This document shows, piece by piece, positions 50,643-60,894 of a stretch of 64,000 bases of DNA. Location: contig NZ_JAENHP010000013.1 in assembly GCF_016834655.1 (NCBI RefSeq), forward strand, positions 186,001 to 250,000, written 5' to 3'. The position numbers and the translations under genes were made by a program. This DNA comes from Paractinoplanes ovalisporus. Its GTDB lineage: Bacteria; Actinomycetota; Actinomycetes; Mycobacteriales; Micromonosporaceae. Numbering within the stretch: the stretch's first letter is position 1; every line of letters begins with the position of its first letter. The notes below the pieces were generated by a model. It worked only from the letters and a program-made list of their open reading frames with translations, made no database searches and was not told where the DNA came from.

Positions 50643-51364
50643 AGGGCGGGGACGTTCGGCGGCTCCCAGCCGGCCAGCGACGTGTGCGCCTGGCGGCAGG
50701 TGTACGAGCGGCCGTTGTACGTGACGACGCTGCCCACGGAGTACGCCACCCCGGCGCGCCACGTGCCACTCGCGGGCGGGGTGGTGGGCGGAGTCGTCGG
50801 CGGGTTGGTGGGAGGCGTGGTCGGGGGCGTGGTGGGCGGGTTGGTGGTGCCGCCGCCGATGTTCAGGTCGACGCACGAGTAGAACGCCATCGCGGTGTCG
50901 GCGATGTTCCACCGGGCGAGCAGGGTCTGGCGGCCGCTGAAGCCGCGCATGCTGACCGAGTGGGACTTGGTCGCGCCGGGCTGCGCGCCGCCGTCGTTGA
51001 ACGAGGCCAGCAGCGTGTTGCCGATGAAGTACTCCCACGTGCTGGTGGAGTGGCGGGCCGTGAGCACCCAGTTGAAGGTGACGGTCTGCCCGACCGAGGC
51101 GGCCGGCCAGTTCTTGCTGTTGTCGTTCAGCACGGCGAACCGGGATCCCCCGCCGTTGCACTGCATCGAGCCCTTGGGGGCCTCGACGCTCTGCGGCTCA
51201 TAGATGATGTCGCCGCAGTTGGCGACGGCGCCGCTGGCACAGTTGGCCTGGCGGCTGGGCGGGGACGAGATGTAGCCGTGCGCCGAAGCCGGGGAGACTC
51301 CGACGGTGAGGGCGGCCGCGGTCGCGGCGACGGTCAGTGCGGGGAGGGTGAACCTTCGTCTCAT
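50627..51364 (-). CDS. AA10 lytic polysaccharide monooxygenase with chitin/cellulose-binding module (245 aa)
   Basis: Copper enzyme that oxidatively cuts chitin or cellulose outside the cell. Signal peptide cleaved at ASA before HGYISSPPSR, leaving the copper-binding N-terminal His; the second His is in VLTARHSTSTWEYF. AA10 domain to about 180, a Pro/Thr linker (repeated NPPTTPPT, about 180-198), and a CBM5/12-like module (WRAGVAYSVGSVVTYNGRSY to WEPPNVPALW). ATG 51364 follows GAGGAG at 6 bases. An AT-rich stretch (51415-51445, TTAACAGT and AGAGTTAA) upstream may be a regulator site. Confidence 0.95.
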   Translation of the reverse strand: MRRRFTLPALTVAATAAALTVGVSPASAHGYISSPPSRQANCASGAVANCGDIIYEPQSVEAPKGSMQCNGGGSRFAVLNDNSKNWPAASVGQTVTFNWVLTARHSTSTWEYFIGNTLLASFNDGGAQPGATKSHSVSMRGFSGRQTLLARWNIADTAMAFYSCVDLNIGGGTTNPPTTPPTTPPTNPPTTPPTTPPASGTWRAGVAYSVGSVVTYNGRSYTCRQAHTSLAGWEPPNVPALWAAN

Positions 51365-51521
51365 GAGGAACTCCTCAATCGCCGAGTGGGGGCTCGGGCC
51401 AGATATCGACCAACATAAGTTCAACAGTGTTAACAGTAAAGAGAGTTAATCGAGTTTTTCGAAACAGCGGCAGAAACCGGCGGGGCAGTCCCTTGTGCAC
51501 GGTTGTGCCATCGTGTCTGGC

Positions 51522-53036
51522 GTGGGAACCGAAGACGCCTCGTTCACCCGGCTGCTGCCCCGCGATCTGCGGCCGTTCGCCGCCGTCGCTCAGACGCTGG
51601 ACAACCAGTGGGTGCCGCGCGGCCTGCTGACCCGGATGATCGACGAAGGCCTGAGCCTGGACGACGTACGGGCCGAGCGTGAGGCCGTGGTCCGCACCGA
51701 ATATCTGCGAGCGGTCCTGAACGCCGAACAGCTCGTGGTCAACCGCATGTACTTCTTCAACAACCCGGCCGTCATCCGCGACTTCGCCCAGCCCGGGCCC
51801 GGCCGCGAGGCGTTCCGCGCCCTGCTCGGGTCGGGGGTGCTGGTGCCGTTCCTCTACGCCGAGGATTCGCCCATCGACAACGACGCCGGCTCCCGCATCT
51901 CGGGCCTGACCGGCTGGGCGCCCTGGCTCGAGGTGGCCCGCGAGACCGAGATGTCGTGCGTGCGCCTGGCCTGGCAGTCGAGCGAGGCCAACCGCAACGC
52001 GATCGCCCGCGGCCTCAACAAGCGGTTCCACGAGTTCGTGATGTCGCTCCAGTCGAAGTGTTACGACGGCGGCGATCAGGTCTTCGCCAGCCATCTGGGT
52101 CTGCCGCCCGATCGGGCGACCGCGCTCGGCGCCCGCCTGTCCGACGCTGCCGCGTGGGCCTTCCACGCCGATCACTGGGTCATGCGCGAAGACTTCTACA
52201 CCGAGTTCGTGGTCGACGGGAAGCCGGCCGAGGGGCGCTACTCACGGTCGAAACGGTTCGCGGGCGAGCTCAAGCAGCTGATCGACCTGGCCTACAACAC
52301 CTCCCTGCCCGAGACGCTCGACCGCTATCCGCTGCGCCCGGAAGACTCGCTCAACCGGTCGGCCCTGCAGGAGTGGACGCCGCGCACCGAGCGCCAGGAG
52401 AAGCCGCTCGGCGAGGCGGAGATCCTCGAGCAGCTGGTGATCCGTCGTACGGCGTTCGACCTCGCCACCAACCAGCTCGTGGTCCCGCCGCTGGGCGACT
52501 TGGGCCTGACCGACATCGTGCAGGCCCGCGGCACCGACGAGTGGCATGCCTACATGGCGGCCCTGGCCGATGTGGTCGGTCATCCGGAGACGTTCGAGAG
52601 CGGCGCCCAGGCCCTGCAACGCACCTACAGCGCCCTGCTGGAACGGCTGGCCCGCATCGCCGGCGACAATCGGCGTGGCCTGCGGTTCACCACCGGGTTC
52701 GGCTTCAACCTCGACTTCGCAGGCGTGCTGCTCAAGGTGCGCTGGTTCGGCGGGCGCCTGTTCTATCGCCAGGTCGGCACGCCGCCGTCACAGCCGCAGC
52801 GCACCCGCGGCATGTCGCGGGTGGTGGTCTCGGGGGACGACGTCGAGACCCAGGCCGCCCGGCGCGGTGGTCACCTGGTCGCGGTCGACCTCAAGCCGTT
52901 CGACGTCGAAGACCCGGTGCAGTTCCTGCGCGAGGCGGTCGGCCAGCTCGAGGCGGCCGGTGCCCGCCGTGTCGACCGGGGCCCGGGGAGCCGCGACGGC
53001 GGCCTCGAGCGTGATCTCGGGGACGAGGCCGCGTGA
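51522..53036 (+). CDS. Unknown conserved-looking protein (504 aa)
   Basis: Not recognised. A soluble protein with mixed alpha/beta character and good codon usage; segments such as YFFNNPAVIRDF, FRALLGSGVLVPFLYAED and RGLRFTTGFGFNLDFAGVLLKVRWFGG look like conserved core strands. There is no signal peptide, helix-turn-helix or NTPase motif. The start is uncertain: GTG 51522 is taken because a CCATCGT -10-like box precedes it at leaderless distance; GTG 51513 and 51495 are in frame. The stop overlaps the GTG of the next gene, so the two products probably act together. Confidence 0.7.
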   Translation: MGTEDASFTRLLPRDLRPFAAVAQTLDNQWVPRGLLTRMIDEGLSLDDVRAEREAVVRTEYLRAVLNAEQLVVNRMYFFNNPAVIRDFAQPGPGREAFRALLGSGVLVPFLYAEDSPIDNDAGSRISGLTGWAPWLEVARETEMSCVRLAWQSSEANRNAIARGLNKRFHEFVMSLQSKCYDGGDQVFASHLGLPPDRATALGARLSDAAAWAFHADHWVMREDFYTEFVVDGKPAEGRYSRSKRFAGELKQLIDLAYNTSLPETLDRYPLRPEDSLNRSALQEWTPRTERQEKPLGEAEILEQLVIRRTAFDLATNQLVVPPLGDLGLTDIVQARGTDEWHAYMAALADVVGHPETFESGAQALQRTYSALLERLARIAGDNRRGLRFTTGFGFNLDFAGVLLKVRWFGGRLFYRQVGTPPSQPQRTRGMSRVVVSGDDVETQAARRGGHLVAVDLKPFDVEDPVQFLREAVGQLEAAGARRVDRGPGSRDGGLERDLGDEAA

Positions 53037-53554
53037 ACTGGGACGCGGTGGAGGCGGTGGCCAGCGCGGCCGGTGCCACCGTCACCTTCGCCGCGCTGGT
53101 GGTCACCTGGGGTGCGTTGCGCCGCGAGGCTCGGGCCCGGCGCGCCGACGTCGCACGGCTCGACCGGCAGCGGCAGCAGGACGAGGCGGCCGAGGCTGGG
53201 CTGGTCATGTTCGGTGACCCCGAGGGCGTGCTCAACTCGGGTCAGGCGACCTTGAAGCTGACCAACTTCGGGAACCGGCCGGTCTTCGACGTCCGCGTCC
53301 GGCTGGTCCGCGACGGTCGCCCGATCGTGCTCACCGATGGCCGCGACAGCGACATCCCCCGTACGGTCGTGCTGGAGCCGCAGAAATCTCGCAAGATCAC
53401 GATCAATGCGCCGTACGGGGAAGAGCCGTTCGTCGCCGGAAGGGTGGAGTTCCGCGACAGCAGTGGCCGTCTGTGGCGGCGCTCGAACAACGGCCCGCCC
53501 CGCCGCCTGGACGCCGACGGCAACGAGCTGGAGGCCGGCGGACGAGAGCCGTGA
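53033..53554 (+). CDS. Unknown membrane-anchored protein (173 aa)
   Basis: Not recognised. An N-terminal hydrophobic helix (about 5-28, AVASAAGATVTFAALVVTWGAL) is followed by a charged helix (RREARARRADVARLDRQRQQDEA) and a beta-rich domain (about 55-155, TLKLTNFGNRPVFDVRVRLVRDG) like an Ig-type fold. GTG 53033 lies in the previous stop (GTGA). Its last 7 codons and TGA are copy 1 of a 39-bp tandem array. Confidence 0.7.
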   Translation: MNWDAVEAVASAAGATVTFAALVVTWGALRREARARRADVARLDRQRQQDEAAEAGLVMFGDPEGVLNSGQATLKLTNFGNRPVFDVRVRLVRDGRPIVLTDGRDSDIPRTVVLEPQKSRKITINAPYGEEPFVAGRVEFRDSSGRLWRRSNNGPPRRLDADGNELEAGGREP

Positions 53555-53688
53555 GACGGTCGGGAGCGCCCGGCCGGCGAACGAGCGCCGTGAGACGGTC
53601 GGGAGCGCCTGGCCGGCGAACGAGCGCCGAGAGACGGCCGTCAGCGCCCGGCCGGTGAAAGAACGCTGTGAGACGGTCGGGAGCGAGA
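53533..53688 (+). repeat. 39-bp tandem array, 4 copies, starting inside a gene end
   Basis: GGCCGG-led units begin at 53533, 53572, 53611 and 53650. Each carries the equivalent of GCCGTGAGACGG; in copy 1 that TGA is the stop of the 173-residue gene. Confidence 0.93.
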
Positions 53689-53726
53689 TCGACGACGAGG
53701 CACGGCGAAGACGGAGGTCCAGCGGC

Positions 53727-54437
53727 ATGGCGGACGAGACTCATCGCCGGGCGTGGCGGCTCGACCGATACGACCAGCTGCGGGCCGAGCGACCGCAGCT
53801 GTTCGTCAATCCGCCGGGCGCCGCCTACGAGATCGTGTTCGACCGTGCAGCGCAGCTGGCCTGTGCCGACGAGTGGGCGGCGCGGTCGCGGGAGCGGGGC
53901 ATCCCGGCCGAGTTCGCCGACATGGGTGTGATCTACGAGGACAAGTACTTCATCGCGCTACGGGACACGGTCCGGTTCCGGGACGGCAGCATCGGGCCCT
54001 ATTTCCGGCTCCTGGGCGCGGTCGACGGGCCCGGGGCGGCCATGTTGCCGATGCTCACCGACGGCCGGCTGGTGCTGGTTCGGCGCTTCCGGCACGAGGC
54101 GCGCGACTGGCAGTGGGAAGTGCCGCGCGGCTTCTCCGAACCGGGCGAGACCGGGCCGGTCACGGCCACCCGCGAGCTCGCGGAGGAGCTCGGGGTCACC
54201 GCCGAGGCGCCGGAACTGCTGGGCCGGCTGGGTGAGGACGAGATCTATCTCGTACGGATCGACGCCGCGTCGTTGCCGGAACGGATGACCGACGACGCCG
54301 TCGCCGAGGGGGTCGACGAGATCAGGGTGGTGACCCCGGACGAGCTGGCCGACCTGATCGTCGAGGGGCACGTCACCGACGAGTTCCTGCTGGCCGCGTA
54401 CGCGATGGTGCAGGCCCGCCGCCCCAGGAACCCATAG
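53727..54437 (+). CDS. NUDIX hydrolase (236 aa)
   Basis: Hydrolyses nucleoside diphosphate derivatives. The Nudix box is complete: G-x5-E-x7-REL-x-EE-x-G in the stretch GFSEPGETGPVTATRELA plus EELGV (about 130-152). The N-terminal 100 residues form an extra domain (RYDQLRAERPQLFVNPPGAAYEIVF), as in ADP-ribose-type or FMN-related NUDIX proteins. ATG 53727 follows GGAGG at 9 bases. Its last eight codons and stop are copy 1 of the tandem array shared with ramB. Confidence 0.93.
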   Translation: MADETHRRAWRLDRYDQLRAERPQLFVNPPGAAYEIVFDRAAQLACADEWAARSRERGIPAEFADMGVIYEDKYFIALRDTVRFRDGSIGPYFRLLGAVDGPGAAMLPMLTDGRLVLVRRFRHEARDWQWEVPRGFSEPGETGPVTATRELAEELGVTAEAPELLGRLGEDEIYLVRIDAASLPERMTDDAVAEGVDEIRVVTPDELADLIVEGHVTDEFLLAAYAMVQARRPRNP

Positions 54438-54575
54438 CCGCCCGCCCGATGGGTCAGGCCCCCGCACAGGCACTCGTAGCCGCCCGCCCGATGAGTCAGG
54501 CCCACCGCACCAGGCACTCGTAACCGCCTTGGCCGATGGGTCAGGCCCGCCGCTCCAGGAACTCGTAGACGTCCT
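54411..54575. repeat. 42-45 bp tandem array forming both convergent gene ends
   Basis: CAGGCCC recurs at 54411, 54455, 54497 and 54542. Copy 1 encodes the NUDIX C-terminus (QARRPRNP, stop TAG); copy 4 on the other strand encodes the RamB-like C-terminus (EFLERRA, stop TGA). Confidence 0.88.
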
Positions 54576-55980
54576 GCGCGTCGACACCCGGGAACGTGCC
54601 CGGCGGCAGGGCGGCCAGCAGGTGGGAGTGCACCCGGGCGCTCGGCCAGGCATGACCGGCCCAGCGGTCCACCAGCGCGGCCGGTGGACGGCGACAACAG
54701 CCGGGGTCGGGACAGCGTGAGACCGTACGGCGGGAAGTGTCTCCGCCGCGGAACCAGCGCGCGTGCTCGTACGGCGTGCCGACCGTGACCGAGAATTCCC
54801 CCGACCGCGTCGACTCGATGTGGACCGTGCACCAGTACGTTCCGGCCGACGTGTCGGTGAACTGGTAGAACGACGAGTACGGGTCGTCCGCCTGGAAGAT
54901 CGTGCGCGACGCCCACCGGCGGCAGATCGGCTGCCCCTCGATGGCCCCGGTGACGTCGGACGGGAAGCGGACCCCGTCGTTCTCGTACGCCTTGTAGACG
55001 ATCCCGTTCTCGTGCACGCGCGTGAAGTGCACGGGAATGCCGAAGTGGTGCGTGGCCAGGTTCGTGAACCGGTGGGCCGCCGTCTCGTACGACACCCCGA
55101 ACGCGTCGCGGAAGTCGTCGATGGCCAGGGCCCGGTCGGCCTTGGCCTCGCCCAGGAACCGCACCGCGAACTTCTCCGGCATCAGCAGCGCCGCCGCGAA
55201 GTAGTTGGCCTCGACCCGCTGTCGCAGGAAGGCCGCGTAGTCGGCCGGCTCGGGGTGGCGCAGCACGAAGTGGCCGAGCGTCTGCAGCACCACCGCGCGC
55301 GGATCGTGTCCCTTGCCGCTGGCGACCTGGGGCAGATAGATCCGCCGGCCGACCAGATCGGTCACCGAGCGCGTCGAGCCCGGCAGGTCGTTCACGTAGT
55401 GCAACGTGAAGCCCAGTTGCGCTGCGATGTCGAGGATGCCGCGCTGACTGAGCGGCCCGGTCGTGTGTTTCACCGAGCGCAACACGTCGGCCGCCGCCTG
55501 CTCGATCTCGGCGAAGTAGTTGTCCCGCTCGCGCATGTTGACCCGCAGTTGCGCGTTGGCCCGGCGCGCCACCTCGGGGGTCGCGCTCTGCTCGGTGAGC
55601 AGCCGGTTGAGTTCCCGATGCAGGCCGACCAGCGATTCCAGCGCGTCGGCGGGCAGCCGGCGCCCGCCTTTGACCGAGGGCAACCCCAGTCCCGCGTACG
55701 CCGGTGACTGCTGGAAGTGCGCGAGGTCGATCTCGAGCCCGGCCCGCCGCGACGGCGCCTCGGGCCGCAGCAGGTCCTGCAGCGGCACCCCCAGGGCGGC
55801 CGCGATGGCCTGCAGCACCGAGAGCTTGGGTTCCCGCTTGCCGTTCTCGATCAGCGACAGCTGGGACGGCGCTCTTCCCACCGCCTGGCTGAGCTGCTCG
55901 AGCGTCATGTTCTTCGATTTGCGCTGGTGACGCAGCCGCTGGCCGAGGGTCACGAGGTCAACATTGTCAGAAGCGGTCAC
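54541..55980 (-). CDS. ramB: RamB-like regulator of acetate/glyoxylate metabolism (479 aa)
   Basis: XRE helix-turn-helix (about 10-65, LGQRLRHQRKSKNMTLEQLSQAVGRAPSQ), a long central part, an IrrE/DUF955-like peptidase-type domain (about 205-290, LGHFVLRHPEP, with HExxH lost), and the C-terminal short-chain fatty acid regulator domain (CRRWASRTIF). Length and order match RamB of Corynebacterium, which represses aceA and aceB. It diverges directly from aceA-aceB, which supports that role. GTG 55980 is chosen: TAGCGT (55993-55988) is a -10 eight bases before it, so the message is leaderless. The last codons lie in a tandem array. Confidence 0.88.
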   Translation of the reverse strand: MTASDNVDLVTLGQRLRHQRKSKNMTLEQLSQAVGRAPSQLSLIENGKREPKLSVLQAIAAALGVPLQDLLRPEAPSRRAGLEIDLAHFQQSPAYAGLGLPSVKGGRRLPADALESLVGLHRELNRLLTEQSATPEVARRANAQLRVNMRERDNYFAEIEQAAADVLRSVKHTTGPLSQRGILDIAAQLGFTLHYVNDLPGSTRSVTDLVGRRIYLPQVASGKGHDPRAVVLQTLGHFVLRHPEPADYAAFLRQRVEANYFAAALLMPEKFAVRFLGEAKADRALAIDDFRDAFGVSYETAAHRFTNLATHHFGIPVHFTRVHENGIVYKAYENDGVRFPSDVTGAIEGQPICRRWASRTIFQADDPYSSFYQFTDTSAGTYWCTVHIESTRSGEFSVTVGTPYEHARWFRGGDTSRRTVSRCPDPGCCRRPPAALVDRWAGHAWPSARVHSHLLAALPPGTFPGVDAQDVYEFLERRA

Positions 55981-55987
55981 GCGTTTT

Positions 55988-56019
55988 GACGCTAGCAGAA
56001 ATTTCGCGTTTCTTCTGCT
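55988..56019. promoter_or_regulatory. ramB -10 box and dyad operator in the ramB-aceA divergon
   Basis: TAGCGT (minus strand, 55993-55988) precedes the ramB GTG. Just beyond, AGCAGAA (55994-56000) and TTCTGCT (56013-56019) are 7-bp arms around 12 bases. It is placed to control both ramB and aceA. Confidence 0.55.
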
Positions 56020-56200
56020 CACAAATGGCTTCAGAGGGGGTTGTGGGGCCAGCGATAGTCGAGTTCTTCCCGGCGAAACACACGGCGGCGAACACAGGCG
56101 GCGGAACGCGCGACGCCGGAACGACCGCCGGACGAACGCATGGGACGAGCGACAGCGGGATCCAGGGACACAAGCGACAGGGCACGGAAGGGATAAAGCG

Positions 56201-57489
56201 ATGACTGATCAGCTGACCGAAGTTCGGGGCGGTACCGCGGCGGACCTCACTCGGGCGTGGGCCGGCGATCCCCGGTGGCTGGGCATCAAGCGCAGCTACA
56301 CGGCGCACGACGTGGTCAAGCTGCGCGGCAGCGTCCAGGAGCGGCACACGCTGGCCGAGCGCGGCGCCCAGCGGCTCTGGGAGCTGCTGCACAGCGAGGA
56401 CTACATCAACGCGCTGGGCGCGCTGACCGGCGGCCAGGCCACGCAGATGGTCCGGGCCGGCCTCAAGGCCATCTACCTGAGCGGCTGGCAGGTCGCGGCC
56501 GACGCCAACCTGGCCGGCGCCACCTACCCCGATCAGTCCCTCTACCCGGCCAACTCGGTTCCGGCGGTGGTGCGCCGCATCAACAACGCGCTGATGCGGG
56601 CCGACCAGATCGACACCGCGAGTGGCAAGCACGACCGCGACTGGTTCGCGCCGATCGTGGCCGACGCCGAGGCCGGCTTCGGTGGCCCGCTCAACGCGTT
56701 CGAGCTGATGAAGGCCATGATCGCGGCGGGCGCGGCCGGGGTGCACTGGGAGGACCAGCTGGCCAGCGAGAAGAAGTGCGGCCACCTGGGTGGCAAGGTG
56801 CTCATCCCGACCGGCCAGCACATCCGCACCCTGAACGCGGCACGGCTGGCGGCCGACGTGCTGGGCGTGCCGTCGCTGGTCATCGCGCGGACCGATGCCC
56901 TGGCGGCGGACCTGCTGACCACCGACGTCGATGAGCGTGACCAGCCGTTCATCACCGGGGAGCGTACGGCGGAAGGCTTTTTCCGGGTGCGCAGCGGCCC
57001 CGACGCCGCCATCGCCCGCGGGGTCGCCTACGCCGACTACGCCGACCTGCTGTGGGTCGAGACCGGCAAGCCCGACCTGGAGTTCGCCAAGTCGTTCGCC
57101 GAGGCCGTGCACAAGGAGCACCCCGGCAAGATGCTGGCCTACAACTGCTCGCCCTCGTTCAACTGGAAGAAGAACCTGGACGACGCCGACATCGCGCGGT
57201 TCCAGAAGGAGCTCGGCGCGATGGGCTACAAGTTCCAGTTCGTCACGCTGGCCGGCTTCCACGCGCTCAACCACTCGATGTACGAGCTGGCCCGCGGCTA
57301 CGCCGAGACCGGCATGACCGCGTACGTGAAGCTGCAGGAGGCCGAGTTCGCGGCCGAGCTCGACGGCTACACCGCCACCAAGCACCAGGCCGAGGTCGGG
57401 ACGGGCTACTTCGACGCCGTCTCCACCGCGCTGAACCCCGACAGCTCGACCACCGCCCTGAAGGGCTCGACCGAGACGGAGCAGTTCTG

Positions 57490-57490
<1 letters not shown>
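56201..57490 (+). CDS. aceA: Isocitrate lyase (429 aa)
   Basis: Splits isocitrate into glyoxylate and succinate, the first step of the glyoxylate bypass for growth on acetate or fatty acids. The signature SEKKCGHLGGKVL with catalytic Cys (about 192), WVETGKP and YNCSPSFNW are intact. ATG 56201 follows GAAGGG. About 200 bases of leader separate it from the dyad shared with ramB. The stop overlaps the aceB ATG (TGATG). Confidence 0.97.
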
Positions 57491-59112
<1,622 letters not shown>

Positions 59113-59126
59113 TCCTCTCGGAGACC

Positions 59127-59164
59127 AAGAGCGCGATTTCCCCGTACGGGGGGATCGCGCTCTT
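59127..59164 (+). terminator. Terminator hairpin of the aceAB operon
   Basis: An 11-bp outer stem, AAGAGCGCGAT (59127-59137) and ATCGCGCTCTT (59154-59164), encloses an inner CCCC-GTAC-GGGG. Confidence 0.8.
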
Positions 59165-59187
59165 CGGTGTCGGTCCAGCCGCCCTGT

Positions 59188-59460
59188 CACGGCTTCCGCT
59201 CGGCCGCCCTCTCACGGTTCATACCCGACCGTTCCCAGACGGCCCCCCACTCACCGTTTCCTCACGGCCGTTCCGTCACGGTTTCCATCCGACCGCTCCC
59301 TCACGATTCCCACCCGGTCCCAACCCGGCCGCTCCCACACGGTTTCGACCGGGCCGTCCCCTCACGATTCCCGTCACGCCGCGAGCGCACCTGAACCGCG
59401 TTTCCATCACCACTGACCAGGCCGGGCACCCATCTCGGAGCCGCGTTTCAAACGCCGCTG
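59188..59460. repeat. Degenerate 20-30 bp repeats and a 45-bp gene-end duplication
   Basis: From 59188 to about 59395 the pattern CGGCCG-CCCTCACGGTTTCC recurs with changes. At 59396 and 59441 CCGCGTTTC starts two 45-bp copies, the second of which is the 3' end of the DUF3800-like gene. No gene is seen in 59165-59447. Confidence 0.7.
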
Positions 59461-60305
59461 ACCAGCGGGTAGGGGGCCAGCAGGGCCGGGTCGAGGGTGC
59501 CGCGCCGGGCCACGCCGGCCAGCAGGTCGGCCACCTGGACGCGCGGGTCGTCGCGGGAGTCGGCCATGACCAGCCCCGCCAGCGGCGACACGCCGTCGTC
59601 ACCGGCCAGGGCCAGCTGCAGCCGGGTGAGCCGGTCGGCGGTCAGGGCGCTCTGCTCGTCGTGCGTCACCAGCACCCGCCGGCCGCCCTCGCTCCAGCTC
59701 AACACCGTCTCGGCCAGCGCCGGCAGCAGCGGTTCGAGGTTTTCGCGACTGACCGGCAGGGCCTCCACCCGCTCGCGCGCAATCCCGGAAAGCTCGGCGA
59801 ACCGGTCCACATCGGCCCGCGTCGCCCGGCGATGTTTGGTGCGCGCCAACTCGACAAAGAGCGGAAGCAGACCCTTTTCCCGTACGGCGGGAAGCAGCGC
59901 GACGGCATCCGCACGCCGGTCGAGGGTGAGGCGCGTCCCGGTCGCGTACGAGGGTTCGGCCAGCAGCAGATCGGCGATCCGTGTGACCAGGAAGAACTCC
60001 TTGTCGACAACTTGCACCAGGGCCCGGCCGCGCAGCGCCTGCTGAAACCAGCCGGCCGCCACGCCCGCCCGCAGCAGCCGGCCCGACTTGAGTTCGTGGG
60101 GCGAGAACCGGAACCGCGACCGCAGAGCCCCGATCAGCTCGTCGGACTCGGCCTCGCTCAGGTCGACGCTCGCGTGCGTGATCACAGGATCGGCCGGGTC
60201 GAGCAGATTGGTGCCGGAGAACCCGGACTCGTCACAGGCGATCCGCACCACGGGCCCGGCCACCGCCCCGACCGGCGGCAGCCCACCCTGCATCGGCGTC
60301 CGCAC
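59448..60305 (-). CDS. DUF3800-like protein (285 aa)
   Basis: Resembles the DUF3800 family, whose members start with a DESG-type motif and end with an ADL motif: VRIACDESGFSGTNL (about 20-34) and DDPRVQVADLLAGVARR (about 255-271), with LVTHDEQS between. These acidic positions fit an RNase H-like fold, which is known only by prediction. GTG 60305 is used; ATG 60293 is an in-frame alternative. Repeats lie on both sides of the gene, including a copy of its own last codons. DUF3800 genes often sit in defence or mobile regions, but no partner of that type is beside it. Confidence 0.7.
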   Translation of the reverse strand: MRTPMQGGLPPVGAVAGPVVRIACDESGFSGTNLLDPADPVITHASVDLSEAESDELIGALRSRFRFSPHELKSGRLLRAGVAAGWFQQALRGRALVQVVDKEFFLVTRIADLLLAEPSYATGTRLTLDRRADAVALLPAVREKGLLPLFVELARTKHRRATRADVDRFAELSGIARERVEALPVSRENLEPLLPALAETVLSWSEGGRRVLVTHDEQSALTADRLTRLQLALAGDDGVSPLAGLVMADSRDDPRVQVADLLAGVARRGTLDPALLAPYPLVSGV

Positions 60306-60309
60306 GCCC

Positions 60310-60885
60310 CCATGCTCGTCCGCCCACCCTCATCGAACAACCCGATTACGGCCACCCACCGGAACAGCGCCCGCATCCCCCGTCCGCACGCCGCCGCCAG
60401 ACAACCCCATCCCGACCGGTCGCCCGCACATCCCCATCCCCAGCCCTCGCGCGCCGCTCGAACATCCCGATCACGGCGAGCCGCCCACACGCCGGCACCG
60501 AACAACCCCATCACAACAAGCCACCGATGCACTCCACGCCGCCACTGACCAGCCCGATCACAGTCGGCCGCACCTGCATCCCCGCGCAGCCGTCGAACAA
60601 CCCCATCACAGCCGGCCGCACGCCCCATCCCCGCGCAGCCGTCGAACAACCCCATCACAGCCGGCGGCACGCCCCATCCCCGCGCAGCCGTCGAACAACC
60701 CCATCACAGCCGGCCGCACGCCCCATCCCCGAGCGGCCATCGAACAACCCCATCACGGCCGGCCGCACGCACGCCCCATCCCCCGTCCACGCACCGCCGA
60801 CGGACAACCCGATCACAGCCGGTCATCGGACAGCGCCCATCCCCTACCGCGTCGGGCAACCCGGTCGCGGGTGGTTGTCGGGCAG
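60310..60885. repeat. 49-bp tandem array between divergent genes, C-rich on the plus strand
   Basis: TCGAACAACC recurs at an exact 49-bp period (units at 60592, 60641, 60690, 60739), with decayed copies over the whole interval 60310-60885. On the minus strand each unit has several GGGG runs. No spacers separate the units and no gene is seen here. Confidence 0.9.
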
Positions 60886-60894
60886 GATGGCGGG

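Noticed and set aside
54541..56022. ramB start at 56022
   Set aside because: The extra 14 codons cross the -10 box and the dyad; GTG 55980 fits a leaderless transcript.
60592..60790. Possible CRISPR array
   Set aside because: Units are joined head to tail at 49 bp with no unique spacers, and no cas gene is nearby.
60088..60894. In-frame extension of the HEAT protein through the repeat array
   Set aside because: It would encode Pro/His-rich repeats and overlap the start of the DUF3800-like gene. A start at 60895 fits the fold and a leaderless promoter.
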